From: Viridibacterium sp035456105
GTDB taxonomy: Bacteria; Pseudomonadota; Gammaproteobacteria; Burkholderiales; Rhodocyclaceae
NCBI GenBank assembly: GCA_035456105.1
Contig: DATIDV010000020.1
Location: 1 to 64,000, forward strand
DNA: 64,000 bases
Direction: 5' to 3'
Shown here: piece by piece, positions 49,355-57,297 of the stretch
Numbering within the stretch: position 1 is the stretch's first letter
How the letters are laid out: each line of letters begins with the position of its first letter
Made by a program: the position numbers and the translations under genes
Notes under the pieces: generated by a model
Seen by the model: only the letters and a program-made list of their open reading frames with translations
Told to the model about the DNA's origin: nothing
The model's database searches: none

Positions 49355-50272
49355 TCACCGGTGTGACGCAGCTCGCAGCCGATCCGCCAGTGCCTGCAGT
49401 CGGCCGTCCTGGAGCGCATCAAGGATGGCGGTCGGCCATTCTGAATTCCAGCGCTCTGCGCGCAGGATGCTGTGCACCCATCTCTGCAGGCCGCCCATCT
49501 CTGCGGTCTGAAGCCACTCCGCTGATCGCTCAGCGAACCTCTCGTCCAGATCAATCCCCGGCCCAGTGAAGCCGCAGCCGGCCGCGCCGTCGACGAGCTC
49601 CGCGTAGCCGTCCAGCGACTTGACGCTCTCCGGTGTCTGGCGTGGCTGCCGGCCGTGGCTCGCCAGCAATGCGGCAACGAGGCGCGCCATTCCGGCTGTG
49701 TCTGGTCTCGGGTGTAGCGCGCTCGATTCGGTCCCTTCGGTACCCGGCGCCACATAGCCGGGCTGCGGGTCTATCGACGAACTGGGAGCGCCATGCAGGC
49801 TGACGAGATCCCATCGCGAAAAGTCGTCCGTGTACTCGTGGAACGCCTGCGGGATCCATTGCAGGCTGAGCGCGCGCTCAACTTGTTCCAGCCAGCTTTC
49901 AGTCTCCGGCGAGACGTCGCCTGCACACAACGCCTTCGATTCATCCGGAACGCTGCGCATGATGGCCAGCGCCAGGCCCTTCGGGCTGATGCTCCGACGC
50001 ACCCTTCCGCCGTGGTGGTCTTGGAGGTATTTGCCGGCCGATCCGGTCGAGTAGCGATAGAGCGTCTTCCGCGGCTGACCGATCGGGTGAAATTCGCACC
50101 GCCAGTAGCAGCCGGACGGTGACAGGTAGGGGAGCAGCGCCAGCTTCCCGTAGCCGTTCCTGACAAGCCAGATGCCAGCGCGCAGCACGTTCTCGCAGTC
50201 CCAGAACATGACGTCTTCTGGACTGTGAGGCTCGCCTTCGTAGATCACCTCTTCGTCGTGGCTTGCGCTCAA
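49355..50272 (-). CDS. Hypothetical protein
   Basis: A 305-residue soluble protein with an acidic start (SHDEEVIYEGEPHSPEDVMFW). No domain is recognised. Aromatic-rich middle segments (FHEYTDDFSRWDLVSLHG) and a Glu/Arg-rich tail are visible. It converges with the HEPN-like gene and diverges from the coiled-coil gene. No upstream partner overlaps it. It could be phage-derived cargo; no function is proposed. Confidence 0.65.
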   Translation of the reverse strand: MSASHDEEVIYEGEPHSPEDVMFWDCENVLRAGIWLVRNGYGKLALLPYLSPSGCYWRCEFHPIGQPRKTLYRYSTGSAGKYLQDHHGGRVRRSISPKGLALAIMRSVPDESKALCAGDVSPETESWLEQVERALSLQWIPQAFHEYTDDFSRWDLVSLHGAPSSSIDPQPGYVAPGTEGTESSALHPRPDTAGMARLVAALLASHGRQPRQTPESVKSLDGYAELVDGAAGCGFTGPGIDLDERFAERSAEWLQTAEMGGLQRWVHSILRAERWNSEWPTAILDALQDGRLQALADRLRAASHR

Positions 50273-50386
50273 TCTTTCCCCTTTTTTCGCCCTTTGTTTT
50301 GCCCGTCAAACCGGTCGTGACGGCACGATTGGGCTCATCGAAGCGACGTCTTCGACGATACCCGAGAACTTACCGGACGACAAAAC

Positions 50387-51217
50387 ATGAGCCACTTAGA
50401 CCTAGACGAACAACTCAATGCGGCCCGCGCCGACCTGGCCGCCGCACTGACCGCAGGCAGCGACACAACGGGCCCGCGCTATCGCCTCAAGGAGCTTGAG
50501 GACCATGCAGCGGCCCTGCAGCGCCAGGCCCGCGAGACGCAAGCCGCTGCCGCCGGCGCCGAGGCAGCCAAGACCGAGCAGGCCGCAGCTGAGTACGCCG
50601 ATCAGACGCACGCCGCTGTGGTCGTTGCTGCTGAAGTGCCTGGCCTGTCGGAGCTCGCTGGAGGGCCGCTGCCTGATCTGCCGCGAGACCCGATGATCGA
50701 TCACCTGTCTCGCATGCTGGCGGCGGCTGAGTCTGGCCTGCGGTCGGCTGAAGAGGAGCTCGCGCCGCTGCGGGAGCGGGTGAGCGTGCTCACGGGCCGC
50801 TGCAACGAGAAACGTGCCGAGCTCGCGGCTATCAAGTTGCGCCGCGTGGCCGGCGATGAGCGCGAGAGCGACGCAGACGCAGTGGCGCTGCTGGCCAGCG
50901 ACCTTCAATCACTCGAACAGATGCTCGGCGTGGCCCAAGGCGATGCCGATGCGTCCCGAGGCCGATGCGACGCCGCGCGCTCAGCTTTCGGTCGCGCCCA
51001 GGTAGAACTTGAGAAGCTGCGGGCGAAGGCTGCCCATGCTGCTGCCGTGGAGCGCCTGAAGCTGGTCGAGCAGATCCTTCTCGGCGCCTTCGATCAAATG
51101 GTCGCGCTTGGCCGGCAGGCTGGCATGGGCAGCCCGTGGGCCGCTTTCCAGCCGCGTCCCGAAACGAAGCGCGCGATCACTGGCGCGTTCCCGCCCGGCT
51201 ATCGCGGCGCGCTCTGA
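50387..51217 (+). CDS. Coiled-coil protein
   Basis: A 276-residue protein dominated by Ala/Glu/Arg/Leu heptads (about 10-75 and 105-225), predicted as long coiled coils. A basic C terminus ends in FPPGYRGAL. It is followed 12 bases later by a small gene with the GNAAKSPGRPRG motif common beside phage head or terminase genes, so a phage scaffold- or tail-related origin is possible. No enzyme motif is seen. Confidence 0.6.
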   Translation: MSHLDLDEQLNAARADLAAALTAGSDTTGPRYRLKELEDHAAALQRQARETQAAAAGAEAAKTEQAAAEYADQTHAAVVVAAEVPGLSELAGGPLPDLPRDPMIDHLSRMLAAAESGLRSAEEELAPLRERVSVLTGRCNEKRAELAAIKLRRVAGDERESDADAVALLASDLQSLEQMLGVAQGDADASRGRCDAARSAFGRAQVELEKLRAKAAHAAAVERLKLVEQILLGAFDQMVALGRQAGMGSPWAAFQPRPETKRAITGAFPPGYRGAL

Positions 51218-51229
51218 GGGCCGACAAAC

Positions 51230-51496
51230 ATGACCACCGACAACTCCGGCCGCTTCACCTCCGGCAACGCCGCCAAGTCGCCAGGAAGGCCACGCGGGAT
51301 GACCGCGGCTCGCAAGCTCGATCGTCTGCTCACCGAGAAAGGTGCTGCGCTCCTGGAGCGCGCCTTCGACCGCGCGGAGCACGATGACGCTGTCCTCGCC
51401 GCATTGCTTAGCGTGATCGCATCTGCCGAAGTGTCCGGAGCCGTCGCCAGGTTTGGCTTCGCCGCAGCGCAGGCGCCTCAGGGTGACGCGAATTGA
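51230..51496 (+). CDS. DUF5681-like phage-associated protein
   Basis: An 88-residue protein starting SGRFTSGNAAKSPGRPRGM, the FxxGNxxxxGRPKG signature seen in DUF5681 and related small phage proteins that lie before terminase genes. Here no terminase follows. A helical C-terminal half (LLERAFDRAEHDDAVLAALL) completes it. It probably remains from, or was gathered from, a phage morphogenesis cluster. Confidence 0.6.
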   Translation: MTTDNSGRFTSGNAAKSPGRPRGMTAARKLDRLLTEKGAALLERAFDRAEHDDAVLAALLSVIASAEVSGAVARFGFAAAQAPQGDAN

Positions 51497-51505
51497 TTAC
51501 GGCTC

Positions 51506-51581
51506 GCAGCGCTACTGCCATGCGCTGCTTTTTTCCCAGGGACCTTCGCGCCGACCAGTCGCGGAGCCCTGGGCTTTTTTT
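51506..51581 (+). terminator. Two tandem terminator-like hairpins
   Basis: GCAGCGC/GCGCTGC (51506-51528) is followed by six T residues, and CCCAGGG/CCCTGGG (51535-51573) by seven T residues. Both stand between the DUF5681-like gene and the next small gene, whose ribosome site (GGAG) follows at once. Confidence 0.75.
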
Positions 51582-51594
51582 GGAGTAATCCCCG

Positions 51595-51948
51595 ATGCCA
51601 ATTCAATATGACCCCCGCGGTTATTTCTATGACGACCCCGACGTCATGAGCAGCGATGACTTGTTCGCTCTGATGCGCAAATCACTCGCCCCAGCTCCGC
51701 GCCTGGTGCTGGCCAAGTCCATTGCGGCTCCGAAGCGCAAGCCGATCGCGCCGAAGAGGCCCGTGTTGATCGTCAAGAGCAGGCTCTTGTCCGACCACGA
51801 CCTGCTTGGCGCGCTCAGCGACGCGGTCGCCCGTGGGCTGCTGAGCGGACACGATGCGCTCGCCGCTGAACGCCTGGTGCACGATGGCAAGCCGATGCCC
51901 AAGGCCGTGCGCGACGTACTTCTTCGCAGCGTTGGCTTGAAGGGTTGA
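51595..51948 (+). CDS. Hypothetical protein
   Basis: A 117-residue basic protein. A short acidic N-terminal region (YFYDDPDVMSSDDLFALM) precedes a Lys/Pro-rich linker (KRKPIAPKRPVLIV) and a helical C-terminal part (LLGALSDAVARGLLSGHDA). A GGAG ribosome site lies nine bases upstream. Its stop is followed three bases later by the ATG of the baseplate-hub-like gene, so the two are probably one transcript. Not recognised as any family. Confidence 0.6.
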   Translation: MPIQYDPRGYFYDDPDVMSSDDLFALMRKSLAPAPRLVLAKSIAAPKRKPIAPKRPVLIVKSRLLSDHDLLGALSDAVARGLLSGHDALAAERLVHDGKPMPKAVRDVLLRSVGLKG

Positions 51949-51950
51949 AC

Positions 51951-53495
51951 ATGCCTCAAATTCTCGATGCCAGCCCGCGGATCAGCCTTCGGCTCTACAA
52001 AACGATCAGCCGCACGACGGTGGACGGAGAGGCCGCCGTCTCAGCGCGCTACCAGGGCCGGGAGTCGTACATCGACCTCACGCCATACTTGGACGATGGA
52101 TCGTCGGTGCGCACGTCGAAGTCGGTTCGCGACCCGGCTGGCGCCTTCTCCATCACGTTTTCCGACCGCCCGCAGGACTCGGTAACCGGTGCGTTTGCGT
52201 CGGAATCGCCGTCGGCGATCGAGTCGATCTACGGGCTGGTCGAGCCCATGGACATGATCGAGATCCGCATGTGGGGCGGTGTTGGCGCCAAGCCGGCGGA
52301 GCTCCCGATCAAAATGCGCGGCTTCGTGACCGAGCTGCAGCGCACGCAGACCATGGGGCAGGATGGCCGCCCGCAGAGGCAGGTGGTCATTTCCGGCCAG
52401 GACTACGGCAAGATCTGGCAGATGTACCAGGTGGTCTACCTCTCAGCCTACGCGGCGGGGAAGAACCTGCTGTCGACCTTCCCACTCTGGGAGATGTTCG
52501 GCGTCAATGCCGTCAACACGATGTCCGCGGCTGACTTCGTTCGCAAGATGGTCCAGAGCGTCATCAACCCGTTTATCGCCGGCTTCATGCCCGAGAACTC
52601 GCCCATGCCGAAGGAGATCCAAACCGGCGACGCGATCGCGGTGCGGCACGGCATGATCAACAACAGCTACCAGAGCATGCAGGGGTCGATCTACGACATC
52701 CTCAAGGCCAACACTGACGTCGGCATCTGGAACGAGCTCTACATCGAGGATCGCGCGGATGGCGTCCACTGCGTCTACCGCCCGGTGCCTGCGCTCAAGC
52801 TCTCGAAGAGCGCGGAGGAGACCGGCGCGCCGAAGGATCGCAAGATCCAGGACGATGCGATCGATCCTGTCGTCGTCACCATTCCTGACAGCCTGATCCG
52901 CAGCATCTCGTCTGCGCGCTCAGACGCCACGGTGGCGAACTTCTTCTGGGTCCGCAACCCGCGCTACGACCTGATCGATGACCAGCAGCGCATGCTCGCG
53001 AGCATTTCCGAGGGCCGCCCGGGTGTGTCGCTCGACGACTACGCGAACGCGGCAACCAAGTACTACGGCACGCGGCCTATGTATGCCGAGACACAGATGG
53101 GCGAGGACAGCATCAGCAACGCGACAAGCGGCCAGGATGCGCAGACGCAGGACAAGCGCTCCAAGCAGATGGCGTCGTGGCTTGATACGCGCCGGCAGCA
53201 GATGGTCGACATGAACCGCGACAACGTGGTGCTCGAGCGCGGCTCGGCGATCGTCAAGGGTGGCCCGATGCGCCCAGACGGCGTCGAGGCAATGAAGGCC
53301 GGCGACTACGCTGAATTCCAGACGGGGCAGTTCAAGTTCCTGGCCTACGTCACGCAGATTGAGGACGAATTCATGCCCTTCCAGGGCTACACGACAACGC
53401 TGATCTACGAGCGGGGCGAGGGCTTCGCGAGGCGTGCTCAGGCCGGCGGCGGCGCGCAATCTCCGTGGCTTGCTGAGCAGGTCACCACCAAGTAG
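51951..53495 (+). CDS. Phage baseplate hub/tail-like structural protein
   Basis: A 514-residue protein with the strand-rich, Asp/Gly-rich make-up of contractile or siphovirus tail hub proteins. The N-terminal region has TFSDRPQDSVTGAF and IEIRMWGGVG, then QRQVVISGQDYGKIWQ, as in gp27/XkdQ-type hubs that shape a domain with a conserved V(x)GxDY segment. ATG 51951 has GAAGGG six bases before it; TTG 51945 is an alternative. No other tail, tape-measure or lysis genes accompany it. Assignment is tentative. Confidence 0.5.
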   Translation: MPQILDASPRISLRLYKTISRTTVDGEAAVSARYQGRESYIDLTPYLDDGSSVRTSKSVRDPAGAFSITFSDRPQDSVTGAFASESPSAIESIYGLVEPMDMIEIRMWGGVGAKPAELPIKMRGFVTELQRTQTMGQDGRPQRQVVISGQDYGKIWQMYQVVYLSAYAAGKNLLSTFPLWEMFGVNAVNTMSAADFVRKMVQSVINPFIAGFMPENSPMPKEIQTGDAIAVRHGMINNSYQSMQGSIYDILKANTDVGIWNELYIEDRADGVHCVYRPVPALKLSKSAEETGAPKDRKIQDDAIDPVVVTIPDSLIRSISSARSDATVANFFWVRNPRYDLIDDQQRMLASISEGRPGVSLDDYANAATKYYGTRPMYAETQMGEDSISNATSGQDAQTQDKRSKQMASWLDTRRQQMVDMNRDNVVLERGSAIVKGGPMRPDGVEAMKAGDYAEFQTGQFKFLAYVTQIEDEFMPFQGYTTTLIYERGEGFARRAQAGGGAQSPWLAEQVTTK

Positions 53496-53533
53496 GGGAG
53501 CGTGGCGCCTCAGGTTGGGGCGCCCCTTCCAAC

Positions 53534-54364
53534 TTAGCCGCAGCTGGTGCAGCGGCAGTTCGTGGCTGTGGAGGTTTTGCGGGCCTGGATCACGCCGCCA
53601 CCGCACGGGCAGGCGAAGTCCGTGAAGGCCCAGTGATCGGGCAGGGCCTTGTACTCGCCGGAGCGGACCAACCATTCAAGGACGAAGGCCTTGTCTGCGG
53701 TCATTGTCGGCAGGGTGACGGGCGCCGGAATCTCGCCGCGGTGAAGCAGGCCGACCGCGATGAACTCGACGCGTCCGCCGTCTTCCAGCTCCAGCAGCGT
53801 GCGGCCGCGCGAGTCGCGATACTCGAACCGCTCGTGCACTCTGTCCCAGTGGGCGATGCCTGGAGCGCCGCCGCGCAGACGCAGGCCTTGCCGGCTGGCG
53901 CGGATCAGAGCCTCACCTTGGTTCGTCACTTCGAACGCGCGCCAGGACTGATTGCCGTCCGCCTCGACGCAGGCCACCAGACGCGGGGTGGGCGGTGCGA
54001 ATGAAGGCATGTTGCCGCGGGCGTTTCGACCGCGAAGACACTCAGCCTCGCGATTCCAGCATGAGATGCACAAGGACCGTGTCGGAATGTATCTCAGATC
54101 GCGGCGCCCGCATCGCGAGCACGAACCCTCGGACAGATCGGTTGGCCCACAATCCATTCCATGTTCGGTGGCGTGAATCCTGCCGATCTTGCAATCCTTG
54201 CAGGACACGAACCTGTCATTGGCTGGATCCTGCTTGCGAGATTGGCTCCGGCTGTGCCTGTCTCCACAGGCATATGTGTTCAGGGTCGCTCGCAGCGTTG
54301 CGCACTCGAAGTGGCGCTGCCCTTCCACCAGGACTCGATACACGATTTGCTGTGGACGCATCAT
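53534..54364 (-). CDS. Multi-zinc-ribbon protein of unknown function
   Basis: A 276-residue protein carrying several Cys pairs: CKDC, CSRC, CISC in the N-terminal half and CPCGGG with CRCTSCG at the C terminus. They likely form two or three zinc ribbons, suggesting nucleic-acid or protein binding. A middle region of beta-strands has no known match. Its ATG overlaps the stop of the ribbon-helix-helix gene (ATGA), making them a coupled pair. An alternative is a transcription-regulator-like protein of the element. Confidence 0.6.
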   Translation of the reverse strand: MMRPQQIVYRVLVEGQRHFECATLRATLNTYACGDRHSRSQSRKQDPANDRFVSCKDCKIGRIHATEHGMDCGPTDLSEGSCSRCGRRDLRYIPTRSLCISCWNREAECLRGRNARGNMPSFAPPTPRLVACVEADGNQSWRAFEVTNQGEALIRASRQGLRLRGGAPGIAHWDRVHERFEYRDSRGRTLLELEDGGRVEFIAVGLLHRGEIPAPVTLPTMTADKAFVLEWLVRSGEYKALPDHWAFTDFACPCGGGVIQARKTSTATNCRCTSCG

Positions 54365-54756
54365 GGCTCCACTCGATAGGCAACTGAGGCAGCCAGGATG
54401 CGCGCGTCGGTATCGTCACCGGCGGCGCGCTCCAGCGGCTGCTGCTGGCCGGCTGGTGCGTTGTTAAGGAAAGACAGGGGCTCGGCCTGCGCTGGCGGCT
54501 CCTGACGCGCTGGCGGGGCGCTGGCGGGCGTTCGGGGTCTGGTGACGACCACCGCCAGCTTTTTCGGTGCGCCAAGGCGTTCGCGCGCCAGGTGCATGCC
54601 CAGCTCAATCACGGCACCAACCGACTCGTTGTGCTGGTAAGCGATCTCGTTGATCGCAGTTCTGGTTTCTGGGGCCACCCAGCAATGCAGGCGGACCTTC
54701 CCGTCGCGTTTGAGCCTGGCCCGGTAATCGGACTGGCGTGTTGCATCGGACTTCAT
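54361..54756 (-). CDS. Ribbon-helix-helix-like DNA-binding protein
   Basis: A 131-residue protein. Residues about 18-58 (GKVRLHCWVAPETRTAINEI, then ESVGAVIELGMHLAR) fit an RHH fold as in CopG/ParG regulators. The rest is a Pro/Ala-rich linker. AAGGAG precedes the ATG. A cluster of GCAGTCACG repeats lies 33-110 bases upstream, making an autoregulatory or partition-site role plausible. Coupled to the zinc-ribbon gene downstream. Confidence 0.6.
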   Translation of the reverse strand: MKSDATRQSDYRARLKRDGKVRLHCWVAPETRTAINEIAYQHNESVGAVIELGMHLARERLGAPKKLAVVVTRPRTPASAPPARQEPPAQAEPLSFLNNAPAGQQQPLERAAGDDTDARILAASVAYRVEP

Positions 54757-54788
54757 TGGGTCTCCTTCTGTGTTGGAGCAGGAAGGAT

Positions 54789-54865
54789 GCAGTCACGACG
54801 GCGGGCGCGCAGTCACGTAACCGGTCACGGACGCAGTCACGGCATGGGCACGGATAGAGGTCACG
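54789..54865. repeat. Iteron-like repeats GCAGTCACG / GGTCACG
   Basis: GCAGTCACG occurs at 54789, 54809 and 54833, and GGTCACG at 54823 and 54859, all in the same direction. They are in the gap between the RHH gene and the next small gene, so they may be operator sites, a centromere-like site or origin iterons. Confidence 0.55.
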
Positions 54866-54975
54866 CGCGGCTTGCGATGGAAACCACCCGTTTCAGCCCC
54901 AATCGATCACCTGTCCCGGCTCAAATCTCCTCGGAGTTGTCCGGGCGGCCAGCATGCTTGACTCGTTGCAGTCCT

Positions 54976-55173
54976 TTACTCGCGCAGCGTGGCCCGCACA
55001 AAGTTCCGCGACTCCGTATTGATGACTACGGTCTTGCCGTTGTCATCGATTTGGATCCGCGAGCCCTCGACCTTCGTAATCGTGCGGTCCGGATAGATCT
55101 GGACAATCGTGGAGCCGAGCTCGTCGCCCTCTTCGATCATCTCGATGTCGTATTTCTTCCCGATTTGAAACAT
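54976..55173 (-). CDS. Small protein of unknown function
   Basis: A 65-residue acidic protein (MFQIGKKYDIEMIEEGDELG) with alternating strands (TIVQIYPDRTITKVEGSRIQ, then TVVINTESRNFVRATL) suggesting a small beta-barrel. ATG 55173 is chosen because AAGGAGAG lies just upstream; an ATG at 55197 is less likely. Neighbours are the RHH pair and an excisionase-like gene. No function is recognised. Confidence 0.6.
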   Translation of the reverse strand: MFQIGKKYDIEMIEEGDELGSTIVQIYPDRTITKVEGSRIQIDDNGKTVVINTESRNFVRATLRE

Positions 55174-55307
55174 TTCTCTCTCCTTCGCGGTTGGCACATC
55201 CGGCGGGTCCTGCTGCTGGGATTCTAATCTGGAGCGACGGCCCGTTTGGTTCAGTACGCACAGTCCGCGGCATGGTCATGCTGAAGCTCTGCACAAAGTC
55301 CGGGGCG

Positions 55308-55523
55308 CTACGCCATCTGCCCGTACTGGCTTGTCGACCTGGTGGTCCGGCGCTGCTCCCAGGCCTCGACATCGCTGAGCCTGTACATCACCCGGCCGCC
55401 GATCTTGATGAACCTCGGTCCGGTGCTGCCCTGGCTACGCCAGTTCGCCAGTGTGCGGACACCGATCCGGCTTTCCCAGCGTTCTGAGAGTTGCTGAGGG
55501 GTGAGGAATTGCGGCCGGCTCAT
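55308..55523 (-). CDS. Excisionase-like HTH_17 protein
   Basis: A 71-residue winged-helix protein of the AlpA/MerR type (LTPQQLSERWESRIGVRTLA, then IGGRVMYRLSDVEAWEQRR). The VxYRxSDVEAWE ending is the standard HTH_17 wing. It is the closest DNA-binding gene to the integrase on the same strand, so it is the best candidate for the recombination direction factor of the element. Confidence 0.78.
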   Translation of the reverse strand: MSRPQFLTPQQLSERWESRIGVRTLANWRSQGSTGPRFIKIGGRVMYRLSDVEAWEQRRTTRSTSQYGQMA

Positions 55524-55761
55524 TCACGTCAGCTCCCGTGTGATCACGCTGGCGCAATGCATGCACGGCCATCGACTGGTGCACAAGCGGGCGTCCAGCC
55601 GACGCTCTGGCGCGCAGTCAGGAGGTCGACGCGCGAGGGCTCCGAGGAATCCAGGCGACGCGCTGAGCGCCAAGCCGTCGGGCGCAGGTTCGGGCGCGAA
55701 AAAAATCCTGCGCTGTTGTGGATGAGCCGGCGCGGGCGGTGACCCGCCCGACTGGGGCACT

Positions 55762-55977
55762 CTATCGCCGGACCTCGGATAGGCACGCCGCGCGCAAGTC
55801 CGACGCTTGAATCGCATAGCACATCGACGGCTCTTTCCTGGCCTTCGCAAGGCAGTAATTGCGGGCGTCCTGGCTGCCTATTGTGTAGCAGGCAGACGCA
55901 TCTCCCTGCTGTGCATGGGCCGCCGCAGCGGTGACGACGGCAACCAGCGCTACCGCTGCTGTGACAGATCTGACCAT
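55762..55977 (-). CDS. Small exported cysteine-containing protein
   Basis: A 71-residue precursor. The signal peptide VRSVTAAVALVAVVTAAAAHA is followed by a mature part of about 48 residues with four cysteines in repeated AxxCYxIxxQDxRxxCL-like spacing (SACYTIGSQDARNYCLA and SMCYAIQASDLRAACLS). Two short internal repeats are thus visible. The start at 55977 has GAGGAG before it. Function unknown. Confidence 0.6.
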   Translation of the reverse strand: MVRSVTAAVALVAVVTAAAAHAQQGDASACYTIGSQDARNYCLAKARKEPSMCYAIQASDLRAACLSEVRR

Positions 55978-56015
55978 ACGTTCTCCTCGGCAAACTTCCG
56001 GTGCCTGCTGCGCCA

Positions 56016-57128
56016 TCATCCAAGCACTCGCTCAGCGATCTCTACCGCGTCCTCGCTGTCCAAGTGCGTGTACCGGCTGAGCTGCGACAAGGTCTTGTGA
56101 CCAGTCACGGACTGCACTCGTGCGAGGTTCTTTTCGGACCGAACGAGCTTGGTTGCCGTCGTGTGGCGGGTGGAGTGAAGAACAACGCGATCCAAGGGGT
56201 CTTCGCGGTCCTGCCATAGGCCAGCGCGCATCCGCACCATTCGCCAAATCGTGTCGATGCTCTTAGGCCGCTCAGGGTGGCGCGGATCGAAGAACACGTA
56301 GTCGCTGCCGAGAGGGCGCACCTTGCTTGCATCAGCGAGCGATGACTTCACGTCGGCGACCAGCGGCATGGCGCGGGAGTCACCGTTCTTGGTGTCGTGC
56401 AGCCACGCCACGGATTGCGCCAGGTCGATATCCTGCCAGCGCAGGTTCAGCACCTCTGACTTGCGCGCTGCCGTGGTGAGGCACACGCGCAGGAACAGAC
56501 GCATCATCGGCCACCTGCTGGCGTCGCAGGCTTCGTACAGGCGCTGTTCCTCCTCGGGCGTGAGGATACGGCGGCGGCCCTTCGATTCCTGCTCTTTGCT
56601 GACCTGTCCGCCCTTCATAGGGTGGTGGTTGATGATGCTGCGCTGGACGGCGAAGTTGAGGACGCTGGACAGGCTGGCGAGATACCTGTTCACGGTGGCT
56701 GGCGTCAGCTTCTTGTCCGTTTCCTTGGGACCATCGGGGGTGTTGATTCGCGCACGCTGCGCCAGCAACGTAGCCTTGCACGTGTTGATGGTCCCGCGGT
56801 CGATCTCGCCGACCTTCATGGAGCCCAGCTGGGCCTTCCAGAAATCGATGTGCGATTCCGCCCAGTAGCGCGTCCCCTTTGTAGGCGGGGCCTTAACGAA
56901 CGCGTCAACCAGGTGGCTGAAGGTGGGGCCGGAGGTTGCCCCCAGTGCCGCCAGCGCGGTGCTGCTCTCGTTCTCTCGCAGCCAATCCTTGGCCTCGGTC
57001 TTGGTGGCGAAGACCTTCGACTTGCAGATCTGTTTGCCGTTTACGTTGCGGCGGATGAATGCGCGGTAGGTGGTGGTCGTCTTGCCGGTTGCGTTGTCGA
57101 CCTTCTTGGCGGCAGTGATGGAGCCCAT
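56016..57128 (-). CDS. int: Tyrosine-recombinase integrase
   Basis: Site-specific integrase of 370 residues. An N-terminal arm-binding domain (about 15-50), a SAM-like core-binding domain (about 68-170) and the catalytic domain are present. Catalytic residues: Arg222 (TAARKSEV), Lys247 (DTKNGDS), His318 and Arg321 (HSTRHT), His344 (TGHKT) and nucleophile Tyr353 (SRYTHLD). It reads away from the attachment core and starts 79 bases inside it, next to the 5' half of the split tRNA, so it is the integrase of this element. Confidence 0.95.
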   Translation of the reverse strand: MGSITAAKKVDNATGKTTTTYRAFIRRNVNGKQICKSKVFATKTEAKDWLRENESSTALAALGATSGPTFSHLVDAFVKAPPTKGTRYWAESHIDFWKAQLGSMKVGEIDRGTINTCKATLLAQRARINTPDGPKETDKKLTPATVNRYLASLSSVLNFAVQRSIINHHPMKGGQVSKEQESKGRRRILTPEEEQRLYEACDASRWPMMRLFLRVCLTTAARKSEVLNLRWQDIDLAQSVAWLHDTKNGDSRAMPLVADVKSSLADASKVRPLGSDYVFFDPRHPERPKSIDTIWRMVRMRAGLWQDREDPLDRVVLHSTRHTTATKLVRSEKNLARVQSVTGHKTLSQLSRYTHLDSEDAVEIAERVLG

Positions 57129-57206
57129 ATTTCCTCGTGATCTGGTGAGTTACACAGATTTACGCACGACGCGGCGCAAACCCTTGTAAATCCTAGCGTC
57201 ACGATT

Positions 57207-57217
57207 GATTTTAAGTC
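57207..57217. other. Right attachment-site core
   Basis: GATTTTAAGTC, identical to 39099-39109. It lies in the anticodon loop of the tRNA half at 57207-57247. Beyond it on the element side the sequence (AATCGTGACG on the minus strand) does not complete the tRNA. Confidence 0.8.
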
Positions 57218-57247
57218 CCTTGTGTCTACCAATTTCACCACCCGGGC
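57207..57247 (-). pseudogene. 5' half of the split chromosomal tRNA-Leu(UAA)
   Basis: Read on the minus strand: acceptor GCCCGGG, D-arm (TGGTGAAATTGGTAGACA), anticodon-stem strand AAGGGA and loop CTTAAAA, then the sequence departs. With the 3' half at 39053-39109 it would re-form a complete class II tRNA-Leu with anticodon TAA. Unlike most tRNA-integrated elements, the element end does not rebuild the missing half. Confidence 0.88.
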
Positions 57248-57297
57248 GGTGGGGCGCCTTGGTTGGCGCCGTATGATTTGCCTCTTGCCGGATGCGC

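Larger units (their letters stand above)
39110..57206. mobile_element. Integrative element in the anticodon loop of tRNA-Leu(UAA)
   Basis: An 18.1-kb element bounded by the 11-base direct repeat GATTTTAAGTC. A tyrosine integrase sits at the right end, next to the 5' half of the split tRNA. Contents include a replacement tRNA-Leu(UAA), three small HTH proteins, a replication-type ATPase, a KAP NTPase, a serine recombinase operon and a few phage-like genes. No capsid, portal, terminase, relaxase or type IV secretion genes are seen. It could be a satellite-like, mobilisable or decayed prophage element rather than an autonomous one. Confidence 0.88.

Noticed and set aside
57041..57241. 66-codon minus-strand frame starting MVKLVDTRDLKS
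   Set aside because: The start is a translation of the tRNA-Leu 5' half, a common artefact of tRNA genes.
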